DNA of 64,000 nucleotides, taken from Ruminococcus sp. Its GTDB lineage: Bacteria > Bacillota > Clostridia > Oscillospirales > Ruminococcaceae. Each line of letters opens with the position of its first letter. Position 1 is the stretch's first letter. Positions 49,230 to 56,905 of this stretch are shown piece after piece. A model generated the notes under the pieces. That model did no database searches, was not told where the DNA came from, and worked only from the letters and a program-made list of their open reading frames with translations. The stretch is from NCBI RefSeq assembly GCF_017464355.1, contig NZ_JAFUAG010000017.1:62001-126000 (forward strand). The letters run 5' to 3'. Made by a program: the position numbers and the translations under genes.

Positions 49230-49553
49230 CTATACCTGCTCAAATCTCTGTATGTCCGTAACAAATATGGTGGCGCCTCCTATGGCTACCTCCACAGGGA
49301 AGGACTGCCCGCCGTCAGGCCCAGTTACCGTCGAGGAGGGCACAAACTGCTTGCGCTTGCGTGAATGCTCCTTTATAACACCTATTACCTGATCCACCTG
49401 CTCGTCCTGACAGCAGATCATGAACGTGGTGTTGCCCGCCATGAGAAATCCACCCGTCGAGGACAGCTTCGTTGCCCTTATCCCCGCCTTCTGCAATCCC
49501 TTGTTTACAGTGTATGTGTCATCGTTGTTTACTATAGCATATACCAGCTTCAT
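49230..49553 (-). CDS. darA: Cyclic-di-AMP receptor DarA/PstA (YaaQ)
   Basis: 107 residues, PII-like fold. 'KLVYAIVNNDDTYTVNKGLQKAGIRATKLSSTGGFLMAGNTTF' is the family signature; the Asn-Asn-Asp and Thr-Gly-Gly-Phe loop segments form the c-di-AMP site, and the C-terminal 'PVEVAIGGATIFVTDIQRFEQV' is typical. Binds c-di-AMP and relays it to unknown partners. Start at 49553 with GGAGG seven bases upstream. Three bases before holB, so one transcript. Confidence 0.93.
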   Translation of the reverse strand: MKLVYAIVNNDDTYTVNKGLQKAGIRATKLSSTGGFLMAGNTTFMICCQDEQVDQVIGVIKEHSRKRKQFVPSSTVTGPDGGQSFPVEVAIGGATIFVTDIQRFEQV

Positions 49554-49603
49554 GTTCATTCCTCCAACAAAGTATTCCGCCGCGGCGGTCACTATACCTT
49601 ACA

Positions 49604-50944
49604 TTATAGCACACTTATTCTGAAAATACCATACCTTTTAAGAATTTTAATTATCTCGGGAGTTATTTCCTCGCCGCTGACCACTACGGGTACGGAGGGC
49701 TGGCAGCTTGTTACGGTCATGCCGCAAACGGCGCCCTCAGCTTCATCTACATCGACTTCACGGCAGGGGGCCAGGGCAGCCTGACGTATGGGCATGACCA
49801 CCTTAGCTTCGGGTATCTCGTCGAAGCGGGCGGGTGCGCCCTGCTTTGGCTTGACGGAGGCCATAGCATTTTCCAGTTTAAGGTAGTCCTCCTCGGTGTT
49901 GAAAGGTGTGGTCATCAGCACCACGAGATCGGGGTCGGTGTATTCGGGCTCAACGCTGTGGCTTCGCAGTATGTCACCCAGCTCATCGCCGCTGATACCG
50001 CCCCGGACGGCAGCAATGGTCAGCTTGCATTTCTCGTCGCCCACGGTCTTCCAGCCATATCCTGCCAGACGTTCTCTGCAAAGGGCGGTGCGGGACACAG
50101 TTTCGGCCAGCGCCTGTCTGTAATCTTTTTCCAGATAGTCACCGCAGAGGTCAAGGCTTTCCATAATAAGGTAAGAGGGGCTGGTGGAGGCGAACATGGA
50201 CATCATCAGCTTGGCGCAGGCGGCAAAGCCTTCGGGGGCAGAATGGGAGATATGCATGAGCGCACCCCCCGTGTAGCAGGGGAGGGTCTTGTGGGCGGAG
50301 TCACAGCACATATCCGCCCCCAGGGTGATGGGGTGCCTGTCCTCTTCAAGAAAGCGCAGGTAAGCCCCGTGGGCGTTGTCAACAATAAGGGGAATGCCCC
50401 TGCCCTTGCAGAAGCGGGATATCCCGCCAATATCCGCCATGAAGCCCAGATAATCGGGGGAGGTAACATAGACTCCGTCGGGTCGCCTGTCACATTCGCT
50501 GACAGCCTTTTCGGTATCCGCCGCCGTTACCCCCGAGGAACACAGGGAGGTGCTTTTCACAGCGGGGTAGACCCACTTTACCTCGATATCCAGCAGTATG
50601 CAGGCATTTATGAAAGCCTTGTGGACGTTGCGGGGGGCTATTATCAGGGGCGGACGGCTGTGGTCGGGGCGGCAGCGGCTGACCACTGCCAGCATGGTCT
50701 TTATGCACAGGCTTGAGCCCTCGGTGGAGTATAGGGTCTTTGCAGCCCCGAAAAGGGCGGCGGTGCGGGCTTCGCTCTCCGCAATGACACCCTCAGCCCC
50801 GAAGAGGTAGTCTGCTCCCCTTATCTCGGTCAGGTCGTATTTCTCCAGCCCGTGGAGCTTCCTGCCCTTGTGCCCCGGCATATGGAAACGGGCAGTGCCG
50901 CTTTCGGCATAGCGTTTTGCAAAATCGAAGATGGGTGTTGACAT
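49604..50944 (-). CDS. Orn/Lys/Arg decarboxylase family PLP enzyme (YaaO-like)
   Basis: 446 residues from ATG 50944. Fold-type I PLP enzyme: N-terminal 'RFHMPGHKGR', PLP Lys in 'DSAHKTLPCYTGGA', Asp in 'IPLIVDNAHGAY'. This is the short basic-amino-acid decarboxylase group (YaaO), possibly making cadaverine or agmatine for polyamines. The C-terminal domain ('VSGEEITPEIIKILKRYG') is complete. An ATG at 50950 sits too close to the AAAGGA site, so 50944 is preferred. Heads the yaaO-darA-holB operon. Substrate among Arg, Lys and Orn cannot be told. Confidence 0.88.
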   Translation of the reverse strand: MSTPIFDFAKRYAESGTARFHMPGHKGRKLHGLEKYDLTEIRGADYLFGAEGVIAESEARTAALFGAAKTLYSTEGSSLCIKTMLAVVSRCRPDHSRPPLIIAPRNVHKAFINACILLDIEVKWVYPAVKSTSLCSSGVTAADTEKAVSECDRRPDGVYVTSPDYLGFMADIGGISRFCKGRGIPLIVDNAHGAYLRFLEEDRHPITLGADMCCDSAHKTLPCYTGGALMHISHSAPEGFAACAKLMMSMFASTSPSYLIMESLDLCGDYLEKDYRQALAETVSRTALCRERLAGYGWKTVGDEKCKLTIAAVRGGISGDELGDILRSHSVEPEYTDPDLVVLMTTPFNTEEDYLKLENAMASVKPKQGAPARFDEIPEAKVVMPIRQAALAPCREVDVDEAEGAVCGMTVTSCQPSVPVVVSGEEITPEIIKILKRYGIFRISVL

Positions 50945-51182
50945 GGTCATCGTCCTTTCGGGTGAACTTGAAGTATATCCGCCTTTGGATAGTTTTGGTC
51001 GGGTACATAAAATATACCTTTATATAAAAGCAGTTCATTCTGTTGTACAGCCCGTCTGCCCGAAAAAAAGTACCGCCGAAGAAGGCTGGGTGCAAATTCG
51101 GTCAGGCTGAAAAAACGGTTGTCTTAAAAAAAGTACAGCCCTGCCTGCCTGCGGGAGAACCGCCCGAAAAAACAGACAGCTG

Positions 51183-51515
51183 CTACCGCTGCAGAAGTAC
51201 CCTTACCGCATGGCTGCTCAGACCCTTTGCCATGCGCTGTCTGCCGCGGTTTATGGTGCGGGATACGGTAGACTTGTCAACGCCGCATTTTTCGGCTATT
51301 TCCTTGACAGTCAGCCCCTCCCTGTAGTATAATATTATATAACATTTCTGCTTTTTAGTCAAATTGTCATCCAGCAGTGTGCGCAGAACTTTTGCAAGGT
51401 CATTTTTATCCTCGGGGGACTTGGCTGTCAGCCTGTCGGTGAGATCGTCCTCAAAACCGTCGGAGGTCTTCAGGTATTCTGCCCCGAGATCATATGAGAG
51501 TCTTTTTTTGGTCAA
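51183..51515 (-). CDS. Small sigma-70 region 4-like HTH regulator
   Basis: 110 residues from a TTG at 51515, 11 bases after AGGAGG; a TTG at 51551 in frame is possible but precedes that site. The C-terminal half is a sigma region 4 helix-turn-helix: 'LTKKQKCYIILYYREGLTVKEIAEKCGVDKSTVSRTINRGRQRM'. There is no region 2, so it is not a complete sigma factor; such proteins act as DNA-binding regulators or split sigma parts. Divergent from YnzC. Function unknown. Confidence 0.78.
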   Translation of the reverse strand: MTKKRLSYDLGAEYLKTSDGFEDDLTDRLTAKSPEDKNDLAKVLRTLLDDNLTKKQKCYIILYYREGLTVKEIAEKCGVDKSTVSRTINRGRQRMAKGLSSHAVRVLLQR

Positions 51516-51601
51516 GATGTCTGAAACCTCCTGTTTTTTCTTTGAAATCAAAATGTAACCAAATTGTAAATTTTATGATGAGAACATCTGTTCCTGTTTT
51601 T

Positions 51602-51630
51602 AGTATACCATATATTGTGGTCGAAGTCAA
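51602..51630 (-). promoter_or_regulatory. Promoter of the small HTH regulator
   Basis: Minus-strand TTGACT (51625-51630) and TATACT (51602-51607), spacer 17. Confidence 0.75.
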
Positions 51631-51701
51631 GGCCGAACGCAATTTTAAAAAAATTTGGTCAAATTGAGTGAAAAATATCGGACTGTTTGTGCAATTTGTG
51701 C

Positions 51702-51730
51702 TTGATTTTTGTCGAAAGGTATGCTATAAT
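51702..51730 (+). promoter_or_regulatory. Promoter of the YnzC-WYL operon
   Basis: TTGATT (51702-51707) and TATAAT (51725-51730), spacer 17. Confidence 0.75.
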
Positions 51731-51992
51731 AGGTCTTGCAACAGCGGTTCGGGGATTTTAAACGGACATTTGAAAGATAACAGAAAAATAAAAACAAGTA
51801 CATATGTCCGCAACAAAATTTTTGAAGCGCAGATCTTCGTGAGGGTCCTGTGTAAGCCCGAGCGAAAGACGGGGCTTGTGTAAACCCGTCAGCACCTTTA
51901 AGAAATGGGCGGCTTATACCAAGTTTGGTTACAGAAAAATTACAAAGGTTACAGACAAGGTAAAGGCAGCCGAAGGAGCAGTGTAAAAATTT
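51731..51992 (+). other. Long untranslated leader of the YnzC-WYL operon
   Basis: About 255 bases between promoter and ATG, without a convincing open frame. It contains AAGCCC/GGGCTT pairing around 51854-51879, CCCGAGCGAAAGACGGGG-like loops, and repeats of TTGGTTAC/GGTTACAG near 51918-51955. No terminator is evident. It could be a structured regulatory RNA; I do not recognise a known riboswitch. Confidence 0.4.
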
Positions 51993-52214
51993 ATGGAGAA
52001 AAAAAAGCTTAACAGATTATCTGAGCTGACAGCCATTTCCAGGGAGCGTGAGCTGACCGACGCTGAGAAGAGCGAGCGGGAGGCACTGAGAATGGAATAC
52101 AGGCGGAGTATCATAGCTAATTTCACAGATACTCTTGAGCATACCTCGATAGTCGAGCCTGACGGTTCGAAGATCAGGGTAAAGGATATGAAGCGTAGCG
52201 GGGAGGATAAATAA
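51993..52214 (+). CDS. DUF896/YnzC-family small protein
   Basis: 73 residues. 'KLNRLSELTAISRERELTDAEKSEREALRMEYRRSIIANFTDTL' is the two-helix DUF896 (YnzC) motif; some members are SOS- or stress-linked, but the molecular role is unknown. AAGGAG lies 14 bases before the ATG, somewhat far. The WYL regulator gene starts one base after its stop, so they are coupled. Confidence 0.9.
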   Translation: MEKKKLNRLSELTAISRERELTDAEKSEREALRMEYRRSIIANFTDTLEHTSIVEPDGSKIRVKDMKRSGEDK

Positions 52215-52215
52215 A

Positions 52216-53202
52216 GTGGCAGTAGAATCAAGACAGAAGCTGAAGCTTCTAACCATGAAGAAGCTGTTCGAGACAAGGACAGACGAGAACCATTCATTCA
52301 CAGGTGCCAAGCTGATCGAGATACTGGGAAGCATAGGCATCAAGGCGGAGAGAAAGACCATATACGATGATATCAAGACCCTCTGTGAGAGCGGCATGGA
52401 CATCGTTACCGTAAAGGACGGTCATTCAAACGCTTACTATCTGGGCGAGAGGACCTTCCAGCAGGAGGAGCTTTTCGTGCTGGCCGACGCCATAGCTTCC
52501 AGCAGATTTCTCACCAAGAAGAAGTCCCAGGAGCTTATCAGGAAGCTGCAGAGCCTTACCAGCGAATACAAGGGCAAGGAACTGCGCAGACAGATACACG
52601 TTGACAACCGCGCGAAGAACTTCAACGAGCAGATATACTATTCTGTAAACAAGATACAGGAAGGCATATTTGAGGAGAAGGAAGTCAAGTTCAGGTACAC
52701 CGAGTTCAACCCTGACAAGAAGCAGATACTCAAGCACGGCGGAGAATTCTACACAGTTTCACCCTATTCGCTGGTGTGGGAGAATGAGAACTACTATCTC
52801 ATATGCTACTGCAACAAGCACGAGAAGATATGCAGATACAGAGTTGACAGAATGATAAATGTAGATGTGACCCCCGCAGATGCCAGAAAACTCAGCGATG
52901 AGGAAAGGGCTGAGGTCACTAACCTGCAGTCTGTCTACGGAATGTTCGGCGGCAAGCTGGAAAGCGTTACCATGCAGTTCGACAATTCGCTGGCTAACGT
53001 GGTCATTGACAAGTTCGGCATGAACTGCCACCCTCACAGAAATTCCGACAGCACCTTCTGCCTGACCGCAGATGTGCAGATAGCGCCTACCTTCTGGGGC
53101 TGGCTGTTCCAGTTCGGTGACAAGGCGAAGATACTGGCACCCGATAACGTTATCGAGCAGGCTAAGGAATATCTGGAAGAAATAGCAGGCACATACAAGT
53201 AA
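52216..53202 (+). CDS. WYL-domain transcriptional regulator (DeoR/YafY type)
   Basis: 328 residues. N-terminal winged HTH (~8-85, 'FTGAKLIEILGSIGIKAERKTIYDDIKTLCESG'), then a WYL domain (~150-225) with 'YSLVWENENYYLICYCNKHEKICRYRVDRM' as its core, and a WCX-like C-terminal extension ('WGWLFQFGDKAKILAPDNV'). WYL domains bind nucleic acid or nucleotides and often tune DNA-damage or defence genes. The start is GTG at 52216 after GGGGAGG. No cas or defence genes lie nearby, so the regulon is open; autoregulation of the YnzC operon is plausible. Confidence 0.9.
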   Translation: MAVESRQKLKLLTMKKLFETRTDENHSFTGAKLIEILGSIGIKAERKTIYDDIKTLCESGMDIVTVKDGHSNAYYLGERTFQQEELFVLADAIASSRFLTKKKSQELIRKLQSLTSEYKGKELRRQIHVDNRAKNFNEQIYYSVNKIQEGIFEEKEVKFRYTEFNPDKKQILKHGGEFYTVSPYSLVWENENYYLICYCNKHEKICRYRVDRMINVDVTPADARKLSDEERAEVTNLQSVYGMFGGKLESVTMQFDNSLANVVIDKFGMNCHPHRNSDSTFCLTADVQIAPTFWGWLFQFGDKAKILAPDNVIEQAKEYLEEIAGTYK

Positions 53203-53312
53203 GGTCTGCCCGCAGGCGGCGCAAGTGGAGAGGCGCTGTACTGTTTTGGAGATAGCTTTTCCCAACGAGGGAAGAGATGGGAGAAACGAGAAAGAGATCA
53301 TATGATAAGCGA

Positions 53313-53352
53313 TCAGCCTTCCGGCGAAAGGTCAAGCCTTCCGGGAGGCTGA
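53313..53352 (+). terminator. Hairpin after the WYL gene
   Basis: TCAGCCT/AGGCTGA plus CCGG/CCGG with one mismatch and a 16-base loop, followed by ATTGTTAG. T run is poor, so termination may be partial. Confidence 0.45.
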
Positions 53353-53379
53353 ATTGTTAGCTGTGAAAGGAGGAACATC

Positions 53380-53796
53380 ATGATAACTGCGATAATAGGG
53401 CTGGCGCTGGTGCTGGTGGTGGGCTTTGCCCTGCTGTGGACGGTGGGTCTGGCGGCGGCTCTGATCGGCGGGCTGTTCATGGCCATATCGGTGGCGGTGA
53501 TAAAGCTGTTCATTCTGCCAAGATTTGAGGCCAGGGAGGTCTACCGCCTTCAGACCGACAACGTCACCCTGACCCCACAGAAGCTGGAGGTAAGGTACGA
53601 TAATTACAAGAACGGCTATGTGGTGGACTGCTACTACCATTCCCCCGAAACTGACAGGGAATTTGTGTTCACCACCGAGGCTTTCCCTACTGACCCCACG
53701 CCTTACCTTAACAGCGTGAGGCTGTCTATAGTCACAAACCGCATTGATTACTCAAACTATTATGTGGACAGCACTGACCTGAAAAGGCTTATGTAG
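53380..53796 (+). CDS. Small membrane protein, function unknown
   Basis: 138 residues. One long or two short hydrophobic helices at ~3-48 ('AIIGLALVLVVGFALLWTVGLAAALIGGLFM'), then a ~90-residue soluble beta-rich domain ('VTLTPQKLEVRYDNYKNGYVVDCYYH'). GAAAGGAGG precedes the ATG. I recognise no family. Follows the WYL gene by 177 bases with a weak hairpin between, so it may be partly cotranscribed. Confidence 0.7.
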   Translation: MITAIIGLALVLVVGFALLWTVGLAAALIGGLFMAISVAVIKLFILPRFEAREVYRLQTDNVTLTPQKLEVRYDNYKNGYVVDCYYHSPETDREFVFTTEAFPTDPTPYLNSVRLSIVTNRIDYSNYYVDSTDLKRLM

Positions 53797-53814
53797 GCGC
53801 TTTTGGGGACATTA

Positions 53815-53861
53815 TGTGCAATTCACGACCAAAAGTGTGCAATTCACGACAAAAATGTGCA
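53815..53861 (+). repeat. TGTGCAATTCACGAC direct repeats
   Basis: Two 20-base copies (53815-53834, 53836-53855) spaced by 21, plus a third partial TGTGCA at 53856 that coincides with the -35 position of a TATAAT at 53879-53884 (spacer 17). Looks like an iterated regulator site over a promoter. Confidence 0.65.
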
Positions 53862-53900
53862 TAAGCAGAAAATTGTGGTATAATGGGTACAACAAAAGAA

Positions 53901-54044
53901 ATGCGGAGAAAAATACAAAAAGACTATGCCGCAAAAGAAGAAGACACACTTCACCAAAATACCACAAAATGTACCGTAAGGGCCGCCTTTGCTGACAGCA
54001 GTAGGGGCGGCCTTTGCTGTGGGAGAGTTTTTTTCTCTCACTAG
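53901..54044 (+). CDS. Possible 47-residue ORF or small RNA transcript
   Basis: Starts 17 bases after a TATAAT box; GCGGAGA-type purines surround rather than precede the ATG, so translation is doubtful. The product is basic at the start ('MRRKIQKDYAAKEEDTL') with no known motif. The transcript would contain a hairpin GGGCCGCC/GGGCGGCC near 53979-54013 and a GAGAG-T7-CTCTC element at 54022-54039. A small RNA is at least as likely as a gene. Confidence 0.25.
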   Translation: MRRKIQKDYAAKEEDTLHQNTTKCTVRAAFADSSRGGLCCGRVFFSH

Positions 54045-54135
54045 TTAGTTATGGCTAATGTGTACAAAAAGAGTAGCTGAAGGGAAAAATTTTTGGCTTT
54101 GCAAACGAATTATTGTTAACTAAAAATGAAATCTC

Positions 54136-54164
54136 TTGACTTGAAGACAGGGGTGTGCTAATAT
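54136..54164 (+). promoter_or_regulatory. Promoter of the iron-uptake operon
   Basis: TTGACT (54136-54141) and TAATAT (54159-54164), spacer 17. Just downstream, TTAG-n6-CTAA (54173-54186) covers the likely start of transcription and resembles half-sites of DtxR-type iron repressors. Confidence 0.65.
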
Positions 54165-54200
54165 ATGTACGGTTAGTGAGAACTAAATAATCACAGGAAA

Positions 54201-54230
54201 AGTTGGCTTTATGCCGACTTTTTGTATTTT
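54201..54230 (+). terminator. Hairpin with T run in the FTR1 leader (attenuator-like)
   Basis: AGTTGGC/GCCGACT stem, five-base loop, then TTTTTGTATTTT. It lies ~30 bases after the promoter and ~125 bases before the FTR1 gene, so it would stop most transcripts early unless overridden. Confidence 0.7.
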
Positions 54231-54236
54231 ATAGCG

Positions 54237-54256
54237 AAGTTAGCTGAGGTTAACTT
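54237..54256 (+). promoter_or_regulatory. AAGTTA-n8-TAACTT palindrome upstream of FTR1
   Basis: Inverted repeat AAGTTAGCTGAGGTTAACTT. Its core CTGAGGTTAAC recurs exactly at 56856-56866 before the DUF2318 gene, suggesting a shared regulator site. Confidence 0.45.
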
Positions 54257-54354
54257 AGACCCCTCTTTGAAAAATGAAAGCAGGGGGCGGTACGGCAGAA
54301 GGTTTGCTTTGTCTGACTTTTTCCTGCGAAAACCTCAGGGGGAGGAAAGAATAA

Positions 54355-55989
54355 ATGTCATGCAAGAAGTTTGGGCTGACAGCAGTTGTCTCACTGCTGA
54401 CGGCGGTGATGCTTTCGCTGTTTGCCACGGTCATAACGGCTTCGGCTTCCGCGGAGTATGCACCTACCTGGGAAGAATACAAGGCGGCAGGCAACCCCGC
54501 TTCTACCTGGAACGATGTGGCTGATTCCATCGACAAGCTCATGGAAGCTTCCTATCAGCTGTATGCCGCAGGTGATACGGACGCAGCCTACACACCCATA
54601 CTCAACTCATACAATTTCTATTACGAGACCTCGGGCTTTGAGAGAAATGTAAACGGCTACTCAGGCTCGGAGGTCAGCAAGGCTGAACTGCAGTTCAAGA
54701 CGGCAAGAAAGTCCGTCAAGAAAGGCGCACCTATAGAGGAGGTCAAGGAGAACTTCAATGCTCTCAGCGAGATACTCCACACTCAGGCCAACCACCTGGA
54801 CGGCCTGGGAGATACAGGCGAGTCAAAGCTGACTTTTGGAGAGGGCGCAGCTGCCGAGGAAACAGTTGAAACTAATGAAAGCACCGAAAGCACTGCGGCA
54901 CAGACAGAAACTGCTCCCGCAGATACGGACAGCACACCTCTGGGCAGCGGCACTACAAATGTCTGGGTGACATTTGCTTCCTGCTTCGCCATCATTCTCA
55001 GAGAGGGTCTTGAAGCCATACTGGTAGTGGGCGCTATAATCGCCTACCTGGTAAAATCGGGCAACAAGAACAAGCTCAAACACGTTTATATAGGCTGTAT
55101 AGCCGCCATAGGCGCAAGCTTTCTCTGCGCATGGCTGCTCAGCCTGCTCAAGCTGGCAAACACCGCAAACCAGGAGATAATCGAGGGCGTCACCGCCCTG
55201 ACTGCTGTGCTGGTGCTGTTCTATGTTAGCAACTGGATGGTCTCCAAGGCGGAGGCTGACAGCTGGAACAAGTATATAGATGAACAGGTAAAGGCCTCTG
55301 CGGAAACAGGCAGCGTGTTCACGCTGGCATTCACAGCCTTCCTGGCAGTGTTCCGTGAGGGTGCCGAGGTCATACTCTTCTACCAGCCCCTGCTCAATGA
55401 CGCAAAGAGCATGAGCTACGTCTGGGGCGGCTTCGGAGTGGGCTGCGTGGTACTGGCAGTAGTCTTCCTGTGTATCAGGTTCCTGAGCGTAAAGCTCCCT
55501 GTCAGACCCTTCTTCCTGGGTACCAGCATACTCATGTTCATCATGTCCATATCCTTCCTGGGGGCAGGTATCAAGGAGCTTATCGAGGGCGACGTCATCG
55601 ACATGACCTCACCTGAGTGGCTGCAGAACATTATCCCCTTCAATGATGTGCTGAACGTGCTGGGCATCTACCCTGTGCTTGAAACACTGATACCTCAGCT
55701 GATACTCATATTCGTCACACTGATGATCTTCGTTATGCAGAAGTTCAAGGTGAAGAACAAGAACGAGGCAGGCATACTCGCCATACTGTTCGGCAGCCTG
55801 GGCGGACACAAGTTCTATCTCGGCAAGTACGGACAGGGACTTATCTGCGTGGCATTCTGCTGGTCGGGCATACCCGCACTGCTGGGTATCATACAGGGCG
55901 TTCACTACCTGACAGAAACACAGGAGCAGTTCGAGGAAGAGCTTGCCCCGAAAAAGAAAGCTCCCAAAATAAAGGCGGGCAAAAAGTAA
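54355..55989 (+). CDS. FTR1-family iron permease with C-terminal TM2 domain
   Basis: 544 residues. Signal peptide 1-~33, an extracytoplasmic helical region (~35-165), an acidic Thr/Glu linker, then ~7 TM helices. The two iron-binding Arg-Glu-x-x-Glu motifs are intact: 'ILREGLEAILVVG' and 'VFREGAEVILFY'. FTR1/EfeU proteins move ferric iron across the membrane. After the last FTR1 helix there is a cytosolic linker and a TM2 domain ('AGILAILFGSLGGHKFYLGKYGQGLI'), two short helices with a Gly-Gly-His-Lys-Phe-Tyr-Leu-Gly turn, unusual in this family. First gene of the P19-type iron locus. Confidence 0.93.
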   Translation: MSCKKFGLTAVVSLLTAVMLSLFATVITASASAEYAPTWEEYKAAGNPASTWNDVADSIDKLMEASYQLYAAGDTDAAYTPILNSYNFYYETSGFERNVNGYSGSEVSKAELQFKTARKSVKKGAPIEEVKENFNALSEILHTQANHLDGLGDTGESKLTFGEGAAAEETVETNESTESTAAQTETAPADTDSTPLGSGTTNVWVTFASCFAIILREGLEAILVVGAIIAYLVKSGNKNKLKHVYIGCIAAIGASFLCAWLLSLLKLANTANQEIIEGVTALTAVLVLFYVSNWMVSKAEADSWNKYIDEQVKASAETGSVFTLAFTAFLAVFREGAEVILFYQPLLNDAKSMSYVWGGFGVGCVVLAVVFLCIRFLSVKLPVRPFFLGTSILMFIMSISFLGAGIKELIEGDVIDMTSPEWLQNIIPFNDVLNVLGIYPVLETLIPQLILIFVTLMIFVMQKFKVKNKNEAGILAILFGSLGGHKFYLGKYGQGLICVAFCWSGIPALLGIIQGVHYLTETQEQFEEELAPKKKAPKIKAGKK

Positions 55990-56063
55990 GTCTACTATAT
56001 CCCATAAAAACAAGGGTAAATATAATAGAACAAACAAGTCATAGTTTTAAGGAGGAATTTTTC

Positions 56064-56741
56064 ATGACTAAGAAAAAGCTGGTCGGCATAGCACTGGCAG
56101 CCATGATGGCAATGAGCATGGCAGCTTGCGGCGATACCGAAACAAGCAGCAATGAAAGCAGCAAGGCTGCTGACAACGCTGAGACCACCACCACCGCTGC
56201 TGATGAAAAGAGCGAGGGCACCGATGCAGTAGTAGAGGACACCCCTGCTGCTGATGACGGCGCTGCAGGCTTCACCGAGTATCCTATCTTCGAGGACGAG
56301 GAAGTTGGCTTCCTGAACGTATCAGCAGTATACTTCCAGCCTGTACCTATGTCAGGCGGCAACGAGAAGGTAGACGGCTTCAACATTCACCTGGAGGCTG
56401 ACGTATCTGCTCTGGAGAACGACCTGGGCTTCGGCGTAGGCGACTGGGTACCCTACATGACCGTTGACTACAAGATCACAGGTTCTGACGGAAACGTTGC
56501 AGCTGATGGTACATTCATGGTAATGTCCGCTTCTGACGGCCCCCACTACGGTGCAAACGTAGCTCTGCCTGATGCAGATACCTACAGCATCGAGTTCCAG
56601 TTCCACAACCCCGAAGAGAACGGCTACCTGCTGCACACCGATGCAGAAACAGGCCCCGGTGGTGCTTTTGATGAGTACTTCGCTGACGGCAACCTGAAGG
56701 TAACATTCGACGGCTGGGACTATGTTCCTCAGGAGTGGTAA
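56064..56741 (+). CDS. P19/Tp34-family iron-binding lipoprotein
   Basis: 225 residues. Lipoprotein signal with lipobox 'MAACG', a ~50-residue Ser/Thr/Glu linker, then a P19-like beta sandwich: 'FNIHLEADVSALENDLGFG', 'PYMTVDYKI', 'MVMSASDGPHYGANV'. The Glu, Met and His residues correspond to the metal-binding set of Campylobacter P19 and Treponema Tp34. It should hold iron (with copper assisting in some relatives) outside the membrane and pass it to FTR1. AAGGAGG precedes the ATG; 74 bases after FTR1. Confidence 0.92.
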   Translation: MTKKKLVGIALAAMMAMSMAACGDTETSSNESSKAADNAETTTTAADEKSEGTDAVVEDTPAADDGAAGFTEYPIFEDEEVGFLNVSAVYFQPVPMSGGNEKVDGFNIHLEADVSALENDLGFGVGDWVPYMTVDYKITGSDGNVAADGTFMVMSASDGPHYGANVALPDADTYSIEFQFHNPEENGYLLHTDAETGPGGAFDEYFADGNLKVTFDGWDYVPQEW

Positions 56742-56791
56742 TTTAACTGCCATCTAATTCGGTAAATTTCCTGACCTAAACAATAAAGCAT

Positions 56792-56837
56792 TATGCGCTG
56801 CGGGCTTATATTTCCACAGCGCATATTGTGCGTTTTT
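56792..56837 (+). terminator. Hairpin between P19 and DUF2318 genes
   Basis: Perfect 9-bp stem TATGCGCTG/CAGCGCATA with a 16-base loop, then TTGTGCGTTTTT. Placed inside the operon, so it probably lowers expression of the downstream membrane genes. Confidence 0.65.
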
Positions 56838-56905
56838 GAAAGTAATTTGAGTAAACTGAGGTTAACAAAGGCTCATTTTAACTTCATAAACGGAAAGGAG
56901 AACAG

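Noticed and set aside
52216-53202. WYL regulator as an accessory of a Cas13d or other defence system
   Set aside because: No cas gene, repeat array or defence gene in the window; it is coupled to YnzC.
53302-53352. 16-residue open frame ending within the hairpin after the WYL gene
   Set aside because: Consists almost wholly of the hairpin's own inverted repeat; no conserved features, so probably chance.
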